Source: Desulfomonile tiedjei (GTDB taxonomy: Bacteria; Desulfobacterota; Desulfomonilia; Desulfomonilales; Desulfomonilaceae). Taken from it: a DNA stretch of 64,000 bases. Of the stretch, positions 10,755 through 19,250 are shown piece by piece; the stretch's first letter is position 1; every line of letters starts with the position of its first letter. The notes under the pieces are model-generated. The model was not told where the DNA came from. It was given only the letters and a program-made list of their open reading frames with translations, and did no database searches. The translations under genes and the position numbers were made by a program. Where the stretch lies: positions 1-64,000 of the forward strand of contig JACRDG010000011.1 of NCBI GenBank assembly GCA_016218715.1. The letters run 5' to 3'.

Positions 10755-11719
10755 CAGTAGATCAACCCCGTTCTGCGTCTCACGGTATCAATGGTACCCT
10801 TCGCGATGTCTCGGGCCTTCTGAGCCCCCTTGGCCAGGAGAGCCCTGATGTGCCCCGGATCGTTGATGAGTCGCTCCCGTTCGTCCCTGCTCTCGCGGAA
10901 GTAATCCCAGAGAATTCCCACCAGCTCTTTCTTGATGGTTCCGTAGGCCGCGCCACCCTCGACGTACAGGCGCTGCAGGTCGGCCACTCGGTCGGGAGGA
11001 GCGAAATGCCGGTAGATCTGGAACAGGTTGCACGTTTCGGGGTCCTTGGGCTGGTCCACGGGGGTTGAATCGGTGACGATCCCCATGACCTTCTTCTTCA
11101 GGGTCTTCTCGTCCAGAAAGATCTCGATGGTGTTGTCATACGATTTCGACATCTTCTGGCCGTCAGTCCCGGGCACCGTAGCGACCTCGTCGCTGATCTC
11201 CGCTTCCGGAATCACGAAGGTCTCTCCGAAGGTGCTGTTGAACTTGAATGCTATGTCGCGGGTCACTTCCAGATGCTGCTTCTGGTCCTTTCCGACCGGG
11301 ACCACGTGCGACTGGTAGAGCAGGATGTCTGCCGCCATGAGCACCGGATATGCGAACAAGCCATGATTCGGGGAGAGCCCCCGAGCGATCTTGTCCTTGT
11401 ACGAATGGCAGCGCTCCAGCAGGCCCATCGGAGTGATGCAGGTCAGGATCCAGGCCAGTTCGACGACCTCGGGAACGTCCGACTGGACCCAGAAGATGCA
11501 ACGGTCCGGGTCCAGGCCCAGCGCAAGGAAGTCCGCGGCTGCCTCGAGTGTTCCCGTCGAGAGTTTCGGCCCGTCGTGGACGCTGGTGAGCGCGTGTAAG
11601 TTCACGATAAAGACGAAAAGCTCGGACCGGTCCATATAACTGAGCATGGGTCTCATCATGCCGAGGTAGTTACCGATATGAAGGGCCCCCGTGGGCTGTA
11701 TGCCTGACAGAACTCTCAA
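10754..11719 (-). CDS. trpS: Tryptophanyl-tRNA synthetase
   Basis: A 321-aa class I aminoacyl-tRNA synthetase charging tRNA-Trp. The nucleotide-binding HIGH-type motif is HIGN at residues 14-17 (GALHIGNYLG) and the KMSKS loop is at 189-193 (GQKMSKSYDN). The open frame continues far upstream, but the family N terminus RVLSGIQPTG begins right after a TTG at 11717-11719, which follows AAAGGAG by 8 bases; that start gives the usual length. It overlaps nth by one base. A divergent promoter for the + strand gene lies about 200 bases upstream. Confidence 0.96.
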   Translation of the reverse strand: MRVLSGIQPTGALHIGNYLGMMRPMLSYMDRSELFVFIVNLHALTSVHDGPKLSTGTLEAAADFLALGLDPDRCIFWVQSDVPEVVELAWILTCITPMGLLERCHSYKDKIARGLSPNHGLFAYPVLMAADILLYQSHVVPVGKDQKQHLEVTRDIAFKFNSTFGETFVIPEAEISDEVATVPGTDGQKMSKSYDNTIEIFLDEKTLKKKVMGIVTDSTPVDQPKDPETCNLFQIYRHFAPPDRVADLQRLYVEGGAAYGTIKKELVGILWDYFRESRDERERLINDPGHIRALLAKGAQKARDIAKGTIDTVRRRTGLIY

Positions 11720-11917
11720 TCCGGGTTCTCCTTTCCTGGTGGATCTCCCGTATCCGGGTTTCCTGTCGGACGGCCCGGACGGACAGATCCGTTGTCCGAT
11801 CAACCCGTTACGTTGCACCAAATTTGTACTCAGGTCAATCAACTTTCTCCCGATTCGACCGCAGCGGACCGTACCGCGAACTCTGTCGGCTACCACAGCC
11901 GCTTGTGAACGAACCTC

Positions 11918-11946
11918 TTGATTTTTATTGGAAATTTTGGTAGCAT
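11918..11946 (+). promoter_or_regulatory. Candidate sigma-70 promoter
   Basis: TTGATT (11918-11923) and TAGCAT (11941-11946) with a 17-base AT-rich spacer, 32 bases before the ATG at 11979. Each box matches 4 of 6 consensus bases. Confidence 0.5.
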
Positions 11947-11978
11947 AAAGTATTGCTAATCCAACTGGGAGAACGGAC

Positions 11979-12431
11979 ATGCGATCTCTTGTTGTTGCCA
12001 TGATGTGCGTGGCTCTGGTGGCGGGAGTGTACGGCACTGCCCATTCCGTCGGGTACACGGTTGTAGGAAAGGAAGAAGTTGTCTGCTCGCCCCTGGTCGC
12101 ACGCGGAGTTATTCCGGACTGTCTCAACCTCCTCACCGAGGCGGTTCGATTCCCCAGACTGGCGCAGGCGGTAGACGGTTTGGCCGTGGAAATCAGGTCC
12201 TTCGCAGACCAGTTCGCGGCACCGCCGGAGAGTGCCGTCGCTGAGATAAGCGAGCCAACGACTGAATCAAAGGTCTCCGGGGAAAAGCCGGCGCGGGAAG
12301 AAGCGGTCGGGAAAGAAGAAAAAGCGGCCAAAGAAGCGGTGTCGGCCGACGAGAAGAGCAAGAAGCCCGCGACAAAGGCCAAGACTCAGCAGAAGAAAAG
12401 AAAAGTGAAAGTCCCCCCGCGAGCCAAGTGA
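11979..12431 (+). CDS. Exported lysine-rich hypothetical protein
   Basis: A 150-aa protein of no recognised family. Residues 1-24 form a signal peptide (MRSLVVAMMCVALVAGVYGT then AHS). The region 28-80 is a short folded-looking part with two cysteines (CSPLVARGVIPDC), which could form a disulfide in the periplasm. From about residue 85 the sequence is dominated by Lys, Glu and Ala, ending KKRKVKVPPRAK, similar in composition to histone-like tails. The ATG has GGGAGAACGGAC upstream. It could bind nucleic acid or envelope polyanions, but nothing shows this directly. Confidence 0.7.
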   Translation: MRSLVVAMMCVALVAGVYGTAHSVGYTVVGKEEVVCSPLVARGVIPDCLNLLTEAVRFPRLAQAVDGLAVEIRSFADQFAAPPESAVAEISEPTTESKVSGEKPAREEAVGKEEKAAKEAVSADEKSKKPATKAKTQQKKRKVKVPPRAK

Positions 12432-12497
12432 GGAGACCTTTCTCGCCGTGCTCCTTGCGCTCTCCTGATGCGCGGAATGGCACGGCGTCCCGATTCC

Positions 12498-13169
12498 TCA
12501 ACGTGGCAGATCCGTCATGGAGGCGCGGCGCTCGGCTTTGCCGGCCCGCACCTCTTTCAGCAGTCTTCTGCACGCGACCTCGGGATCGTCCGCGGACACA
12601 ATCGCCGTGACTACGGCGACACAGTCTGCTCCTGCCCTCACCACTTCCCGCGCGTTATCGATCTTCACGGAGCCGATCGCCACGATTGGAAGATCGGTGG
12701 CAGCCCGCGCGTTCCTCAATCCATCCAGCCCCCAAGGGGGTGAAACGTCGGTCTTCGTGCCCGTGTGGAAGACCGGACTCACGGCAAGGTAATCGATGCA
12801 GGCCGCGGCATCGGGCTCTATGTGGTCGAGTCTCTCCACCGACAGTCCGACGATCCGTGAGTTGCCGAGGAGCTTTCTGGCGATCACTGCCGGCATGTCG
12901 TGCTGGCCCACGTGAACTCCGTCCGCATCCAACGCCAGAACCACATCTATCCGGTCGTTGATGATGAGAGGCACTCCCCGTTCCCGTAGAAAGTCCCTGA
13001 TCCTGAGTCCTTCTTCGAGGAAATCCCTCGTGTTCAACTCCTTTTCCCGGAGCTGCACGGCCGAGACCCCGCCTCGCACTGCGGATTGCACGATCTCCAG
13101 GGTGGGTCGTCCCCTGGAAAAGGCGCGATCGGTCACGAGATACACTTCCCATGATGACGGTGGAATCAT
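12498..13169 (-). CDS. thiE: Thiamine-phosphate synthase
   Basis: A 223-aa TIM-barrel enzyme that condenses hydroxymethylpyrimidine diphosphate with hydroxyethylthiazole phosphate to give thiamine monophosphate. Recognisable family segments are AVQLREKEL, LIINDRIDVVLALDADGVHV (diphosphate and Mg binding), HVGQHDMP and YLAVSPVFHTGTKTD, then VAIGSVKIDN. The ATG overlaps the thiM stop as ATGA, so thiM and thiE form an operon. thiL, the next pathway step, is at 62024 in this window. No thi-box (TPP riboswitch) was seen upstream. Confidence 0.95.
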   Translation of the reverse strand: MIPPSSWEVYLVTDRAFSRGRPTLEIVQSAVRGGVSAVQLREKELNTRDFLEEGLRIRDFLRERGVPLIINDRIDVVLALDADGVHVGQHDMPAVIARKLLGNSRIVGLSVERLDHIEPDAAACIDYLAVSPVFHTGTKTDVSPPWGLDGLRNARAATDLPIVAIGSVKIDNAREVVRAGADCVAVVTAIVSADDPEVACRRLLKEVRAGKAERRASMTDLPR

Positions 13170-13972
13170 ATCCGGCTGATCCTTGCTGCTGCGCCCAGTT
13201 GTTCCGGGGTTATGGTGTAGAGCGCGTCGAGCACTTTCACCCAGAAGCTTCCCGGAACCGGCGCTTCAGAGGCCGCTTTTTCGCCGGCCACCCCGAAAAA
13301 GGCGAGTGCGCACGCGGTGGCGACCAATGGGTCCATCTCTTCGGCCAAGAACGCGCCGATGATGACGCTCGCAGCGCAACCGGTGCCGGTGACGTAGCTC
13401 ATGAGCGCGTCGCCGCCCGACACGACGAGGGACCGTCTCCCATCGGTGACGATGTCCCGTTGTCCAGTTACGGCAATGACCGTCTCCATGGAAAGCGCGA
13501 TTTCTCTCGCCGGATCCAGGGCTTCCTCGGGGGTGTGGATGGAGTCGACGCCTCGGGTGGTCCCACCCTGCGAAGACAACGAGAGGATTTCCGACGCGTT
13601 GCCGCGCACCACCGTAGGAACTGCCGCATCGATGATGTCCAATGCAGTGCGAGTCCGCAGCTTGGTTGCTCCGGCGCCCACCGGATCGAGGAGAAAGGGC
13701 TTCCCGGCCTTCTTGGCCGTCTGAGCCGCGGCTTTCATGGATTGGATCCAGGGTTGCGAAAGCGTACCGATATTGATGACCACGGAACTCGCAATAGTGA
13801 CTATTTCTTCGATTTCCTCCTGAGCGTGGGCCATGATGGGCGAGGCGCCCATCGCCAGGAGCACGTTGGCCGTGGAGTTCATCACGACATAGTTGGTAAT
13901 GCTGTGAACTACGGGCCTCGCGCGACGGATTCGACCGAGAATCTCTCCGGCCGTTTTTTGGTACTGGCTCAT
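13166..13972 (-). CDS. thiM: Hydroxyethylthiazole kinase
   Basis: A 268-aa ribokinase-like enzyme that phosphorylates 4-methyl-5-hydroxyethylthiazole, a thiamine salvage step. Visible family segments are VVHSITNYVVMN at the N terminus, PFLLDPVGAGATKLRT, GNASEILSL, and the anion-hole/catalytic segment VTGTGCAASVIIGAFL, where TGTGCA contains the conserved Cys of ThiM. ATG 13972 is chosen over the longer frame because GAGGAG sits 9 bases upstream and the family start (MSQYQKTAGEILGRIR) follows. It is the first gene of thiM-thiE. Confidence 0.95.
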   Translation of the reverse strand: MSQYQKTAGEILGRIRRARPVVHSITNYVVMNSTANVLLAMGASPIMAHAQEEIEEIVTIASSVVINIGTLSQPWIQSMKAAAQTAKKAGKPFLLDPVGAGATKLRTRTALDIIDAAVPTVVRGNASEILSLSSQGGTTRGVDSIHTPEEALDPAREIALSMETVIAVTGQRDIVTDGRRSLVVSGGDALMSYVTGTGCAASVIIGAFLAEEMDPLVATACALAFFGVAGEKAASEAPVPGSFWVKVLDALYTITPEQLGAAARISRI

Positions 13973-14146
13973 ATTCCAATCTCCTCGATGGGGCTTCGGT
14001 TCAGGGTGAGGTGACCCGGGGCCGGTCCTCTCCCTCGTCAACAGGTTTGCCTGACAGGAACATCCTTTACCTGAAAATACCCCGATCGCGCAATGCCCTG
14101 GAGGTCGCCACACGACAGCCCCCCTTATCCCACCGCGAAACCTATC

Positions 14147-14175
14147 TTGCCATTTTAGCTGACCGAGAGTATCTT
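14147..14175 (+). promoter_or_regulatory. Candidate sigma-70 promoter for the PhoU-like gene
   Basis: TTGCCA (14147-14152) and TATCTT (14170-14175) with a 17-base spacer, in the 358-base divergent region between thiM and the PhoU-like gene. The transcript would have a leader of about 150 bases. Nothing else was recognised in this gap. Confidence 0.5.
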
Positions 14176-14330
14176 AGGAGCGGATGTCTGCTAGACAGCC
14201 ACGACCTCAGGCCATTCGCAAAGAGCGCGAAGTTCAATATTTTTTTGGTCCCTAGGATCGGCCGGTCATGGCTCGAGGGTGTGTGTGCGGCTCGTCCGGG
14301 GAACTGAGTCCCACAGGAGGTGGCTCATCG

Positions 14331-15053
14331 ATGAAAGAAAAAAACGTATTCTTTAACCCTTTCCGCCTGATCAGCCCCAAACTCGATTCCGAAGCATCCC
14401 GATTGGAACAGCTTTACGAGTCGCCGCCTGCTAACGTGACCTGTCTGGAGGAAGGGTTATTGGTCATGCTCAGCAAGCTCATAGAAATGACGGATCTCGT
14501 CCACAAGAGTCTCGTCATGTTCGATCCTGAGAAGCTAAAGAAATGTGAACAACTGGGAACGGAGATCCACCAGGAAGAGAAGACGCTGACCGGCGATTTG
14601 GTTTGTAATCCCACGACCACGGGCGATGTGTTGCGGGCGCTGGTCCTCTTTCCGGGACGTCTCGAGAGGGTAGGAGACCTCCTGGAGAGCACGGTCAATG
14701 TTGCGCGCATCAAAGCCCGTGATGGAATACCATTTAGCGATAAGGCATTCGCGGAGTTGGATCAGCTTATTGGCCTATTCACAGAAGTTTTGCAGCACTG
14801 CCGCGACGCGATCGTTACGGTGAACCCGACGCTGCTGGGGCATTTGGCAGTCCAGCAGAGGCAAGTTGCTCAGATGACCTTGGATTTCGCACTCGCGCAC
14901 GAAGACCGCCTATTGGAAGGGTTATGCTCGCCCAAGGCGTCTTCCCTCTATCTTGACATCCTTGATTCAGTCAAAGGTGCGAACGAGCATCTCACGAAGA
15001 TGGTGGATGCACTCCTGAGGCTAGACCAGACCCACCCGCCAGTGACTCATTGA
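14331..15053 (+). CDS. PhoU-like helical-bundle protein
   Basis: A 240-aa, almost wholly alpha-helical protein resembling PhoU-type three-helix bundles. Segments such as LIEMTDLVHKSL and GTEIHQEEKTLTGDLV with RLERVGDLLESTVNVARIKA correspond to the acidic metal-binding repeats (ExxxD and ERxGD-like) of PhoU and of the C-terminal domain of Na/Pi cotransporters. No Pst or phosphate transporter genes are adjacent, so a phosphate role is not shown; the gene stands alone. The ATG at 14331 has AGGAGG 10 bases upstream. A strong terminator follows the stop. Confidence 0.65.
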   Translation: MKEKNVFFNPFRLISPKLDSEASRLEQLYESPPANVTCLEEGLLVMLSKLIEMTDLVHKSLVMFDPEKLKKCEQLGTEIHQEEKTLTGDLVCNPTTTGDVLRALVLFPGRLERVGDLLESTVNVARIKARDGIPFSDKAFAELDQLIGLFTEVLQHCRDAIVTVNPTLLGHLAVQQRQVAQMTLDFALAHEDRLLEGLCSPKASSLYLDILDSVKGANEHLTKMVDALLRLDQTHPPVTH

Positions 15054-15072
15054 CAATGATACCCGGAAAATA

Positions 15073-15100
15073 GGGGGGTGCCGTCGAGGCACCCCCTTTC
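15073..15100 (+). terminator. Rho-independent terminator
   Basis: GGGGGTGCC (15074-15082) pairs with GGCACCCCC (15088-15096) around the loop GTCGA, followed by TTTC. It lies 20 bases after the PhoU-like stop. Confidence 0.85.
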
Positions 15101-15199
15101 TCACCCCGCCGCCTCGCTGATGGAGACTTCCCGGGCGAAATAGTCGTATTCATCAATACGGTCTCGTTTGGAGGTTCTGCTCTTGGCCGTTCAGTGGGG

Positions 15200-15214
15200 C
15201 CGGCATCTTGCCGG
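15200..15214. repeat. REP-like hairpin, family A
   Basis: CCGGCATCTTGCCGG, a 5-bp core stem around ATCTT with flanking GGGG and TCC, preceded by CAGTG. Related copies occur at 32807-32825, 34109-34127 and, with changed loops, at 16931-16949 and 30143-30162. Confidence 0.75.
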
Positions 15215-15319
15215 TCCATTAATACCATTTCACGATAAGAGATGTATACTCGTGGAGGCCTCTCAGGAAAACCCCTTGGCAGGCTTTTCGAATGTTACGT
15301 CTTCAAAAGCGGAATGGTA

Positions 15320-16717
15320 TCAGGCTGAAGATTCGTCAGGCCAGGTCCTTGCAGATGCCATGCGGCGGCGACGAAACGCCTCGACCCGCCTCTCGTACAG
15401 TGACCAGAAGGGTCTGAAAGCCCCGGGAACCCGGCCTCGCTCGCGAAACCCCTCCATGATCCGCGTGGAGATCGCGCCTTTCTGATCCGAAGAGAGTTCT
15501 GCCTTTTGTTCCTGGTACTTCCGCACCTCGTCGTACATCACCATGGGGATGCATCCGGTAGAAGGTCTGGGAAACGCTTTGCAGGCTCGCCGGTAGATGT
15601 CGAGGAAATCCTCTTCCTGGATGTTGCCGAATGATATTTCCGCGGCCTCGCAGGGCTGGACTTCTCCGGTGGATGTGACGAAGAGGTACTCGAAGCGACA
15701 CTGGCATCCCAGGGCAGGGTCTTTTTCCAGCCACGTTGACAGGCCGCTCAGAGGCGGATGGTCCCGATAGGCCGGATCGCGGTAGAGATCTTGCTGGAGC
15801 TTTTCGAGCCTGGGACTGTGGGGGATCACACCTCGGCACGCCTCACGGCCGGACGGTTTGACCTCCATGACGCGAATTTCCGCCACACCGAGATCGCGGG
15901 CGAAATCGTAATATCGCTTGAAATTTTCCGGGTCGATCAGGTCGGGAGGTGGCACGAGGGACAGGCACGTGTACACCCCCGCCTGTTTGAAGCATTCCAC
16001 GGCACGACATGCGTTCTCGAAAGCTTCAGCGTGTCCTCTCTGGCGGTTGTGCACCTCGGGCCTGAAGTGGTCCAGGCTCACCCACACGCCGAACAGTCCG
16101 TTCTCCTTGAGTTCGCGGGCGTTCTCAGGGGTGACTCCGTAGCCGGTGGTGAACATCCAGAGGCACATATCGTCGCTGACATGCTTCACAAGCCTCAGGA
16201 AGCGGTCGTACCGGAACATGGGTTCGCCGCCGTGCAGAATGAGCTGAGGTACGCCGAGTCCTTCGATCTGTTTGGTGGTCTTTTTCAGCAGCTCTTCATC
16301 GAGATCGTCTTCGGTGCGGCGCCGTGCGTTGGTGGAGCAGAACGCGCACGAGTAGGGGCAACAGTTCGTGGTAGAAAGCGAGATAATCCCCGAGGGGGCC
16401 TCCGTGACGTCCAGGTAATTGATGTAATTAGAAATCCTCTTGTCAAAGGCCGGCGAAGGGAAGGGCGGAAACGTGCTGTCCATGACCAGGACATCACCGA
16501 ACCGGACCATCTGCCGATACTTGACCAGCGCGTCCTTGAGAAAGCTGAGCTTCACGAAACCGAACGTCGCGTCGCCAGGACTGACGAGGTTCGCGCGGCG
16601 AAGGTCGCGGTTCTCCTTCTTGAGCATAAGCGTCAGAGCTCGCCAGGCGATGCGCATGTGGACGGGCACCGCGGCGACTCCTGAAATGTTAACCGGACGT
16701 ATCGGGTCGGAATTCAT
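15320..16717 (-). CDS. Radical SAM/SPASM-domain protein
   Basis: A 465-aa protein. After a ~110-residue N-terminal region, CPYSCAFC supplies the CxxxCxxC motif that binds the SAM-cleaving [4Fe-4S] cluster; LILHGGEP is the usual glycine-rich SAM-binding GGEP strand. Near residues 370-420, GCQCRFEYLFVTSTGEVQPC and FGNIQEEDFLDIYRRAC resemble a SPASM/twitch auxiliary cluster domain, as in peptide- and heme-modifying enzymes. No precursor peptide was identified nearby, so its substrate is unknown. The ATG at 16717 follows AGGGGGA; the longer open frame upstream runs into the repeat-bearing intergenic region. Confidence 0.85.
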   Translation of the reverse strand: MNSDPIRPVNISGVAAVPVHMRIAWRALTLMLKKENRDLRRANLVSPGDATFGFVKLSFLKDALVKYRQMVRFGDVLVMDSTFPPFPSPAFDKRISNYINYLDVTEAPSGIISLSTTNCCPYSCAFCSTNARRRTEDDLDEELLKKTTKQIEGLGVPQLILHGGEPMFRYDRFLRLVKHVSDDMCLWMFTTGYGVTPENARELKENGLFGVWVSLDHFRPEVHNRQRGHAEAFENACRAVECFKQAGVYTCLSLVPPPDLIDPENFKRYYDFARDLGVAEIRVMEVKPSGREACRGVIPHSPRLEKLQQDLYRDPAYRDHPPLSGLSTWLEKDPALGCQCRFEYLFVTSTGEVQPCEAAEISFGNIQEEDFLDIYRRACKAFPRPSTGCIPMVMYDEVRKYQEQKAELSSDQKGAISTRIMEGFRERGRVPGAFRPFWSLYERRVEAFRRRRMASARTWPDESSA

Positions 16718-16867
16718 GGAACATCCCCCTGTGGTTCGACGGGCGCCCCTCTCTTCTTCCCGCAAAGGGTTCGGCCGGCGCCAAGACCATGGAATGTAGC
16801 ATCCGGCCGGAGTGATGTCAAAACGCAAGCCTCCGGACGGTGCCTGCAACCTGCAGCACTCTGTGGC

Positions 16868-16889
16868 CCAAATACGGTGACGTATTTGG
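16868..16889. repeat. Inverted repeat in the gap upstream of the radical SAM gene
   Basis: CCAAATACG (16868-16876), loop GTGA, CGTATTTGG (16881-16889): a perfect 9-bp stem, extendable by one C-G pair. It lies in the 325-base region 16718-17042, between coxE and the radical SAM gene, and shares the word AATACGGTG with the intergenic region at 36250. It could be a terminator of the coxE transcript, but it lacks a U tract. Confidence 0.5.
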
Positions 16890-16930
16890 GGAAGCAAGGT
16901 GGGAGGCATATTGCCCGTACCTTAAGAAAT

Positions 16931-16949
16931 GACAGGCGTCCCGCCTGTC
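16931..16949. repeat. REP-like hairpin, family A (inverse orientation)
   Basis: GACAGGCG-TCC-CGCCTGTC followed by CCCACCAATA. Its reverse complement, with GGTGGGACAGGC, matches the copy at 34109-34127. Confidence 0.75.
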
Positions 16950-17042
16950 CCACCAATACAGACAGGGAGGCCGCGGTGCTGAACGGCAACCACGTGCCAC
17001 AGGAATCCTCGACCTTATTCATGCAACGGCGTACTGCGATCG

Positions 17043-18254
17043 TCAGCTCATCATGCCTCTCAACGTTCCGACGAGCCTTTCCAGTGCGGCCACATTGTGC
17101 CCGGGAAGGAAAGAATCGATGTGCGGCAGGGCCGTTTTCATGCCCCGGCAGGTCGGTTCGTACTGAGGTCCTCCCAGCAACGGGTTGATCCAAATCAGGC
17201 GGTGAGACCGCAGCTGTATCTTGGTGATTTCGTTTTCCAGAAGACACGAATCTCCGCGATCCCATCCATCGGAAAAGATGAGGACCACCGTCGACGATCC
17301 CAGCATGCTGCCCCCGTGATGTGCGGTGAACTCGTTCAAGCAGGTGCCGATCCTGGTGCCTCCATGCCAGTCCCGAACCGTGTGTCCCACCCTTTCCAGG
17401 GCGGTCTCGAAGGGAAGGTTGCCCAGAAGCGAAGTAATGCGACTCAATCGGGTGGCGAAGACGAAGGTTTCCACTTTCGCCGGTATGGCCTGCAATTCCT
17501 TTATAAACCGCAGCATGAAGCGCAGGTACAGATTCATGGAACCGCTCACGTCGCAGAGGAAAACGAGTCTCCGAATGCGGGGTCGCTGGTGCATTCGCGG
17601 TAATTCGAAGATCTCTCCGCCGTACTGTACGCTCTTCCTGAGGAGTTTCCGGAAATCGAGAACCGAGCCGTGAGGCCCGGACCTGCGCCTCCTGCCGAGC
17701 CTCTTCATCAGCGGGGCAAGGATTTCTCGAATCAGCACGGTCATCCGGCGGTCATGTCCCTCTGGCACGTCCCTGAAGTCCTGCTCCCGCAGGACCTCTT
17801 GCGGCGAATAGATCACATAGGGGCGTGCCTGCCACGCTTCTTGCTCCTGAGAGCCGAACGCCCCCGCTTCTGCGACGACCACTTCGTCTCCTGCCCGCTG
17901 CCCGTCGGACCCTTGGCCTTGTGGTGGCGCCGTACCGGACTCATCCGCAACGGGAGCCTTACTTGCGACGATCTTTCCCCAGAATTCGGCAAAGAGTCGG
18001 TCGAAGAGTGGTCCCTCCTCGGCCCTGGTCGAGAAGGTGGCTTTCAAGACCGCTTTGACGTCATCGAGTCGGTCGACCCCCACTTCACAAAGACCCCGCA
18101 GCGCATCCATGATCGAGGGAGTCGCAACGGCAAACCCCTGCTCTTTCAGAAGATGGCCGAAGTCGATCACCGCTGCCGGCAGGGAGTCTTCCCGGATCTT
18201 GCACGAGGCCGGTAGTTGCCTCCTGAGCGCAGCAGGGTCATCGAAACGCGCCAA
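17043..18254 (-). CDS. CoxE-like von Willebrand factor A domain protein
   Basis: A 403-aa cytoplasmic protein. The N-terminal half is helical. The C-terminal half is a vWA domain with the metal-ion (MIDAS) motif DVSGSM after VFLC, a conserved Thr in WHGGTRIGTCL, and SDGWDRGD. This architecture is the CoxE family, which works with a MoxR/CoxD AAA+ ATPase to insert or activate the Mo-Cu cofactor in CO-dehydrogenase-type hydroxylases; other VWA/MoxR pairs have different clients. The start is TTG at 18254 with GGAGG upstream. It begins 3 bases after the moxR stop, so the pair is co-transcribed. No hydroxylase subunit gene is in the window. Confidence 0.87.
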   Translation of the reverse strand: MARFDDPAALRRQLPASCKIREDSLPAAVIDFGHLLKEQGFAVATPSIMDALRGLCEVGVDRLDDVKAVLKATFSTRAEEGPLFDRLFAEFWGKIVASKAPVADESGTAPPQGQGSDGQRAGDEVVVAEAGAFGSQEQEAWQARPYVIYSPQEVLREQDFRDVPEGHDRRMTVLIREILAPLMKRLGRRRRSGPHGSVLDFRKLLRKSVQYGGEIFELPRMHQRPRIRRLVFLCDVSGSMNLYLRFMLRFIKELQAIPAKVETFVFATRLSRITSLLGNLPFETALERVGHTVRDWHGGTRIGTCLNEFTAHHGGSMLGSSTVVLIFSDGWDRGDSCLLENEITKIQLRSHRLIWINPLLGGPQYEPTCRGMKTALPHIDSFLPGHNVAALERLVGTLRGMMS

Positions 18255-18257
18255 CCG

Positions 18258-19196
18258 TCATCCTCCGCAACCGATCGGGGATTCGGGGAACATGGTATCG
18301 GAGAGGTCGTCTCGAAGCAGGGAACTTCTGAATTCGGCCCCTTTCCACAGATCCTGGAATCGGAGCATGTCCTCCCGGTGTTTCAGAATACACCCCAGGG
18401 TCGCTTCAACGGTCTGCTCGTCGAGGGAATGCTTTTCCAGGGCCAGGAGCGCGTCGGCCCAATCGAGGGTCTCCGAGACGCCGGGCCTTTTCATGAGGTC
18501 TTCGCTCCTGATGCGTCTCATGAAGAGTGCAACCTGCCTCGCGAGCCGTTCGGATATGCCCGCGACACGTGCCGCGATAATCTCTCGCTCTTTTTCGGGG
18601 CTGGGGTAGTCTATCCAATGGTAGAGGCAGCGGCGCTTCAGCGCGTCGTGTATATCCCGCGTCCTGTTCGAGGTCAGGATCACCAGCGGCCGTCGCACGG
18701 CTTTCAAAGTGCCTATCTCCGGGATGGACACCTGGAAGTCCGAGAGGACCTCGAGGAGCAGGGCCTCGAATTCTTCATCCGAGCGGTCGATCTCGTCGAT
18801 GAGCAGGACAGGCTCCCGCTCTCGAGAGGAGAGAATCGCTTCCACCAGGGGCCTCTTGATGAGAAACTCTTCGGTGAAAATCGTGCGCCCGAGTTCCCTC
18901 CGGTCGGCCCCACACTCCTCTCCGAGCTTGATGGCCAGGATTTGACGGGGATAGTTCCACTCATAGAGGGCGTGGTTCGCGTCGAGACCTTCGTAACACT
19001 GGAGGCGGATCAGGTCGGTTTTCAGAACTCGAGCCATGACCGCGGCGGTTTCGGTCTTCCCGACTCCGGGTTCCCCTTCGAGGAAGAGCGGCTTCTTCAG
19101 GCGCCACGCGAGATAGAGCACGGTAGCGAGCGGGCGGTCAGGGATGTAATTCTCCGCCAGCAGACCTGTCTCAACGGATTCGATAGAGTCAAACAT
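18258..19196 (-). CDS. MoxR-family AAA+ ATPase (CoxD-like)
   Basis: A 312-aa AAA+ ATPase. Walker A is GEPGVGKTE (41-49), Walker B is VLLIDEIDRSDEEFEALLLE, and sensor-1 (ILTSNRTRDIHDALKRRC) with an arginine finger region follows. The final ~90 residues form the helical lid. MoxR proteins act as chaperone-like machines that remodel or load cofactors on partner proteins, together with a VWA protein; here the partner is the CoxE-like gene 3 bases downstream. It lies 54 bases downstream of bioF on the same strand, so the three may share a transcript. Confidence 0.88.
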   Translation of the reverse strand: MFDSIESVETGLLAENYIPDRPLATVLYLAWRLKKPLFLEGEPGVGKTETAAVMARVLKTDLIRLQCYEGLDANHALYEWNYPRQILAIKLGEECGADRRELGRTIFTEEFLIKRPLVEAILSSREREPVLLIDEIDRSDEEFEALLLEVLSDFQVSIPEIGTLKAVRRPLVILTSNRTRDIHDALKRRCLYHWIDYPSPEKEREIIAARVAGISERLARQVALFMRRIRSEDLMKRPGVSETLDWADALLALEKHSLDEQTVEATLGCILKHREDMLRFQDLWKGAEFRSSLLRDDLSDTMFPESPIGCGG

Positions 19197-19250
19197 GAAT
19201 TGTTTCCCGATGGCCCGGATAGGTTCCGGAACGTTCGGACATGGATCCGA

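Noticed and set aside
12140-12175. GGTTCGATTCCCC-like stretch resembling a tRNA T arm
   Set aside because: It lies inside the secreted lysine-rich protein gene, and no acceptor or anticodon stem can be built around it. No tRNA was found anywhere in the window.
13973-14330. Possible TPP riboswitch (thi-box) upstream of thiM
   Set aside because: Read on -, the leader has CCTGAACCG but not the CTGAGA or the GATCTGG/TGCCAGCGAAGGGA parts of the thi-box.
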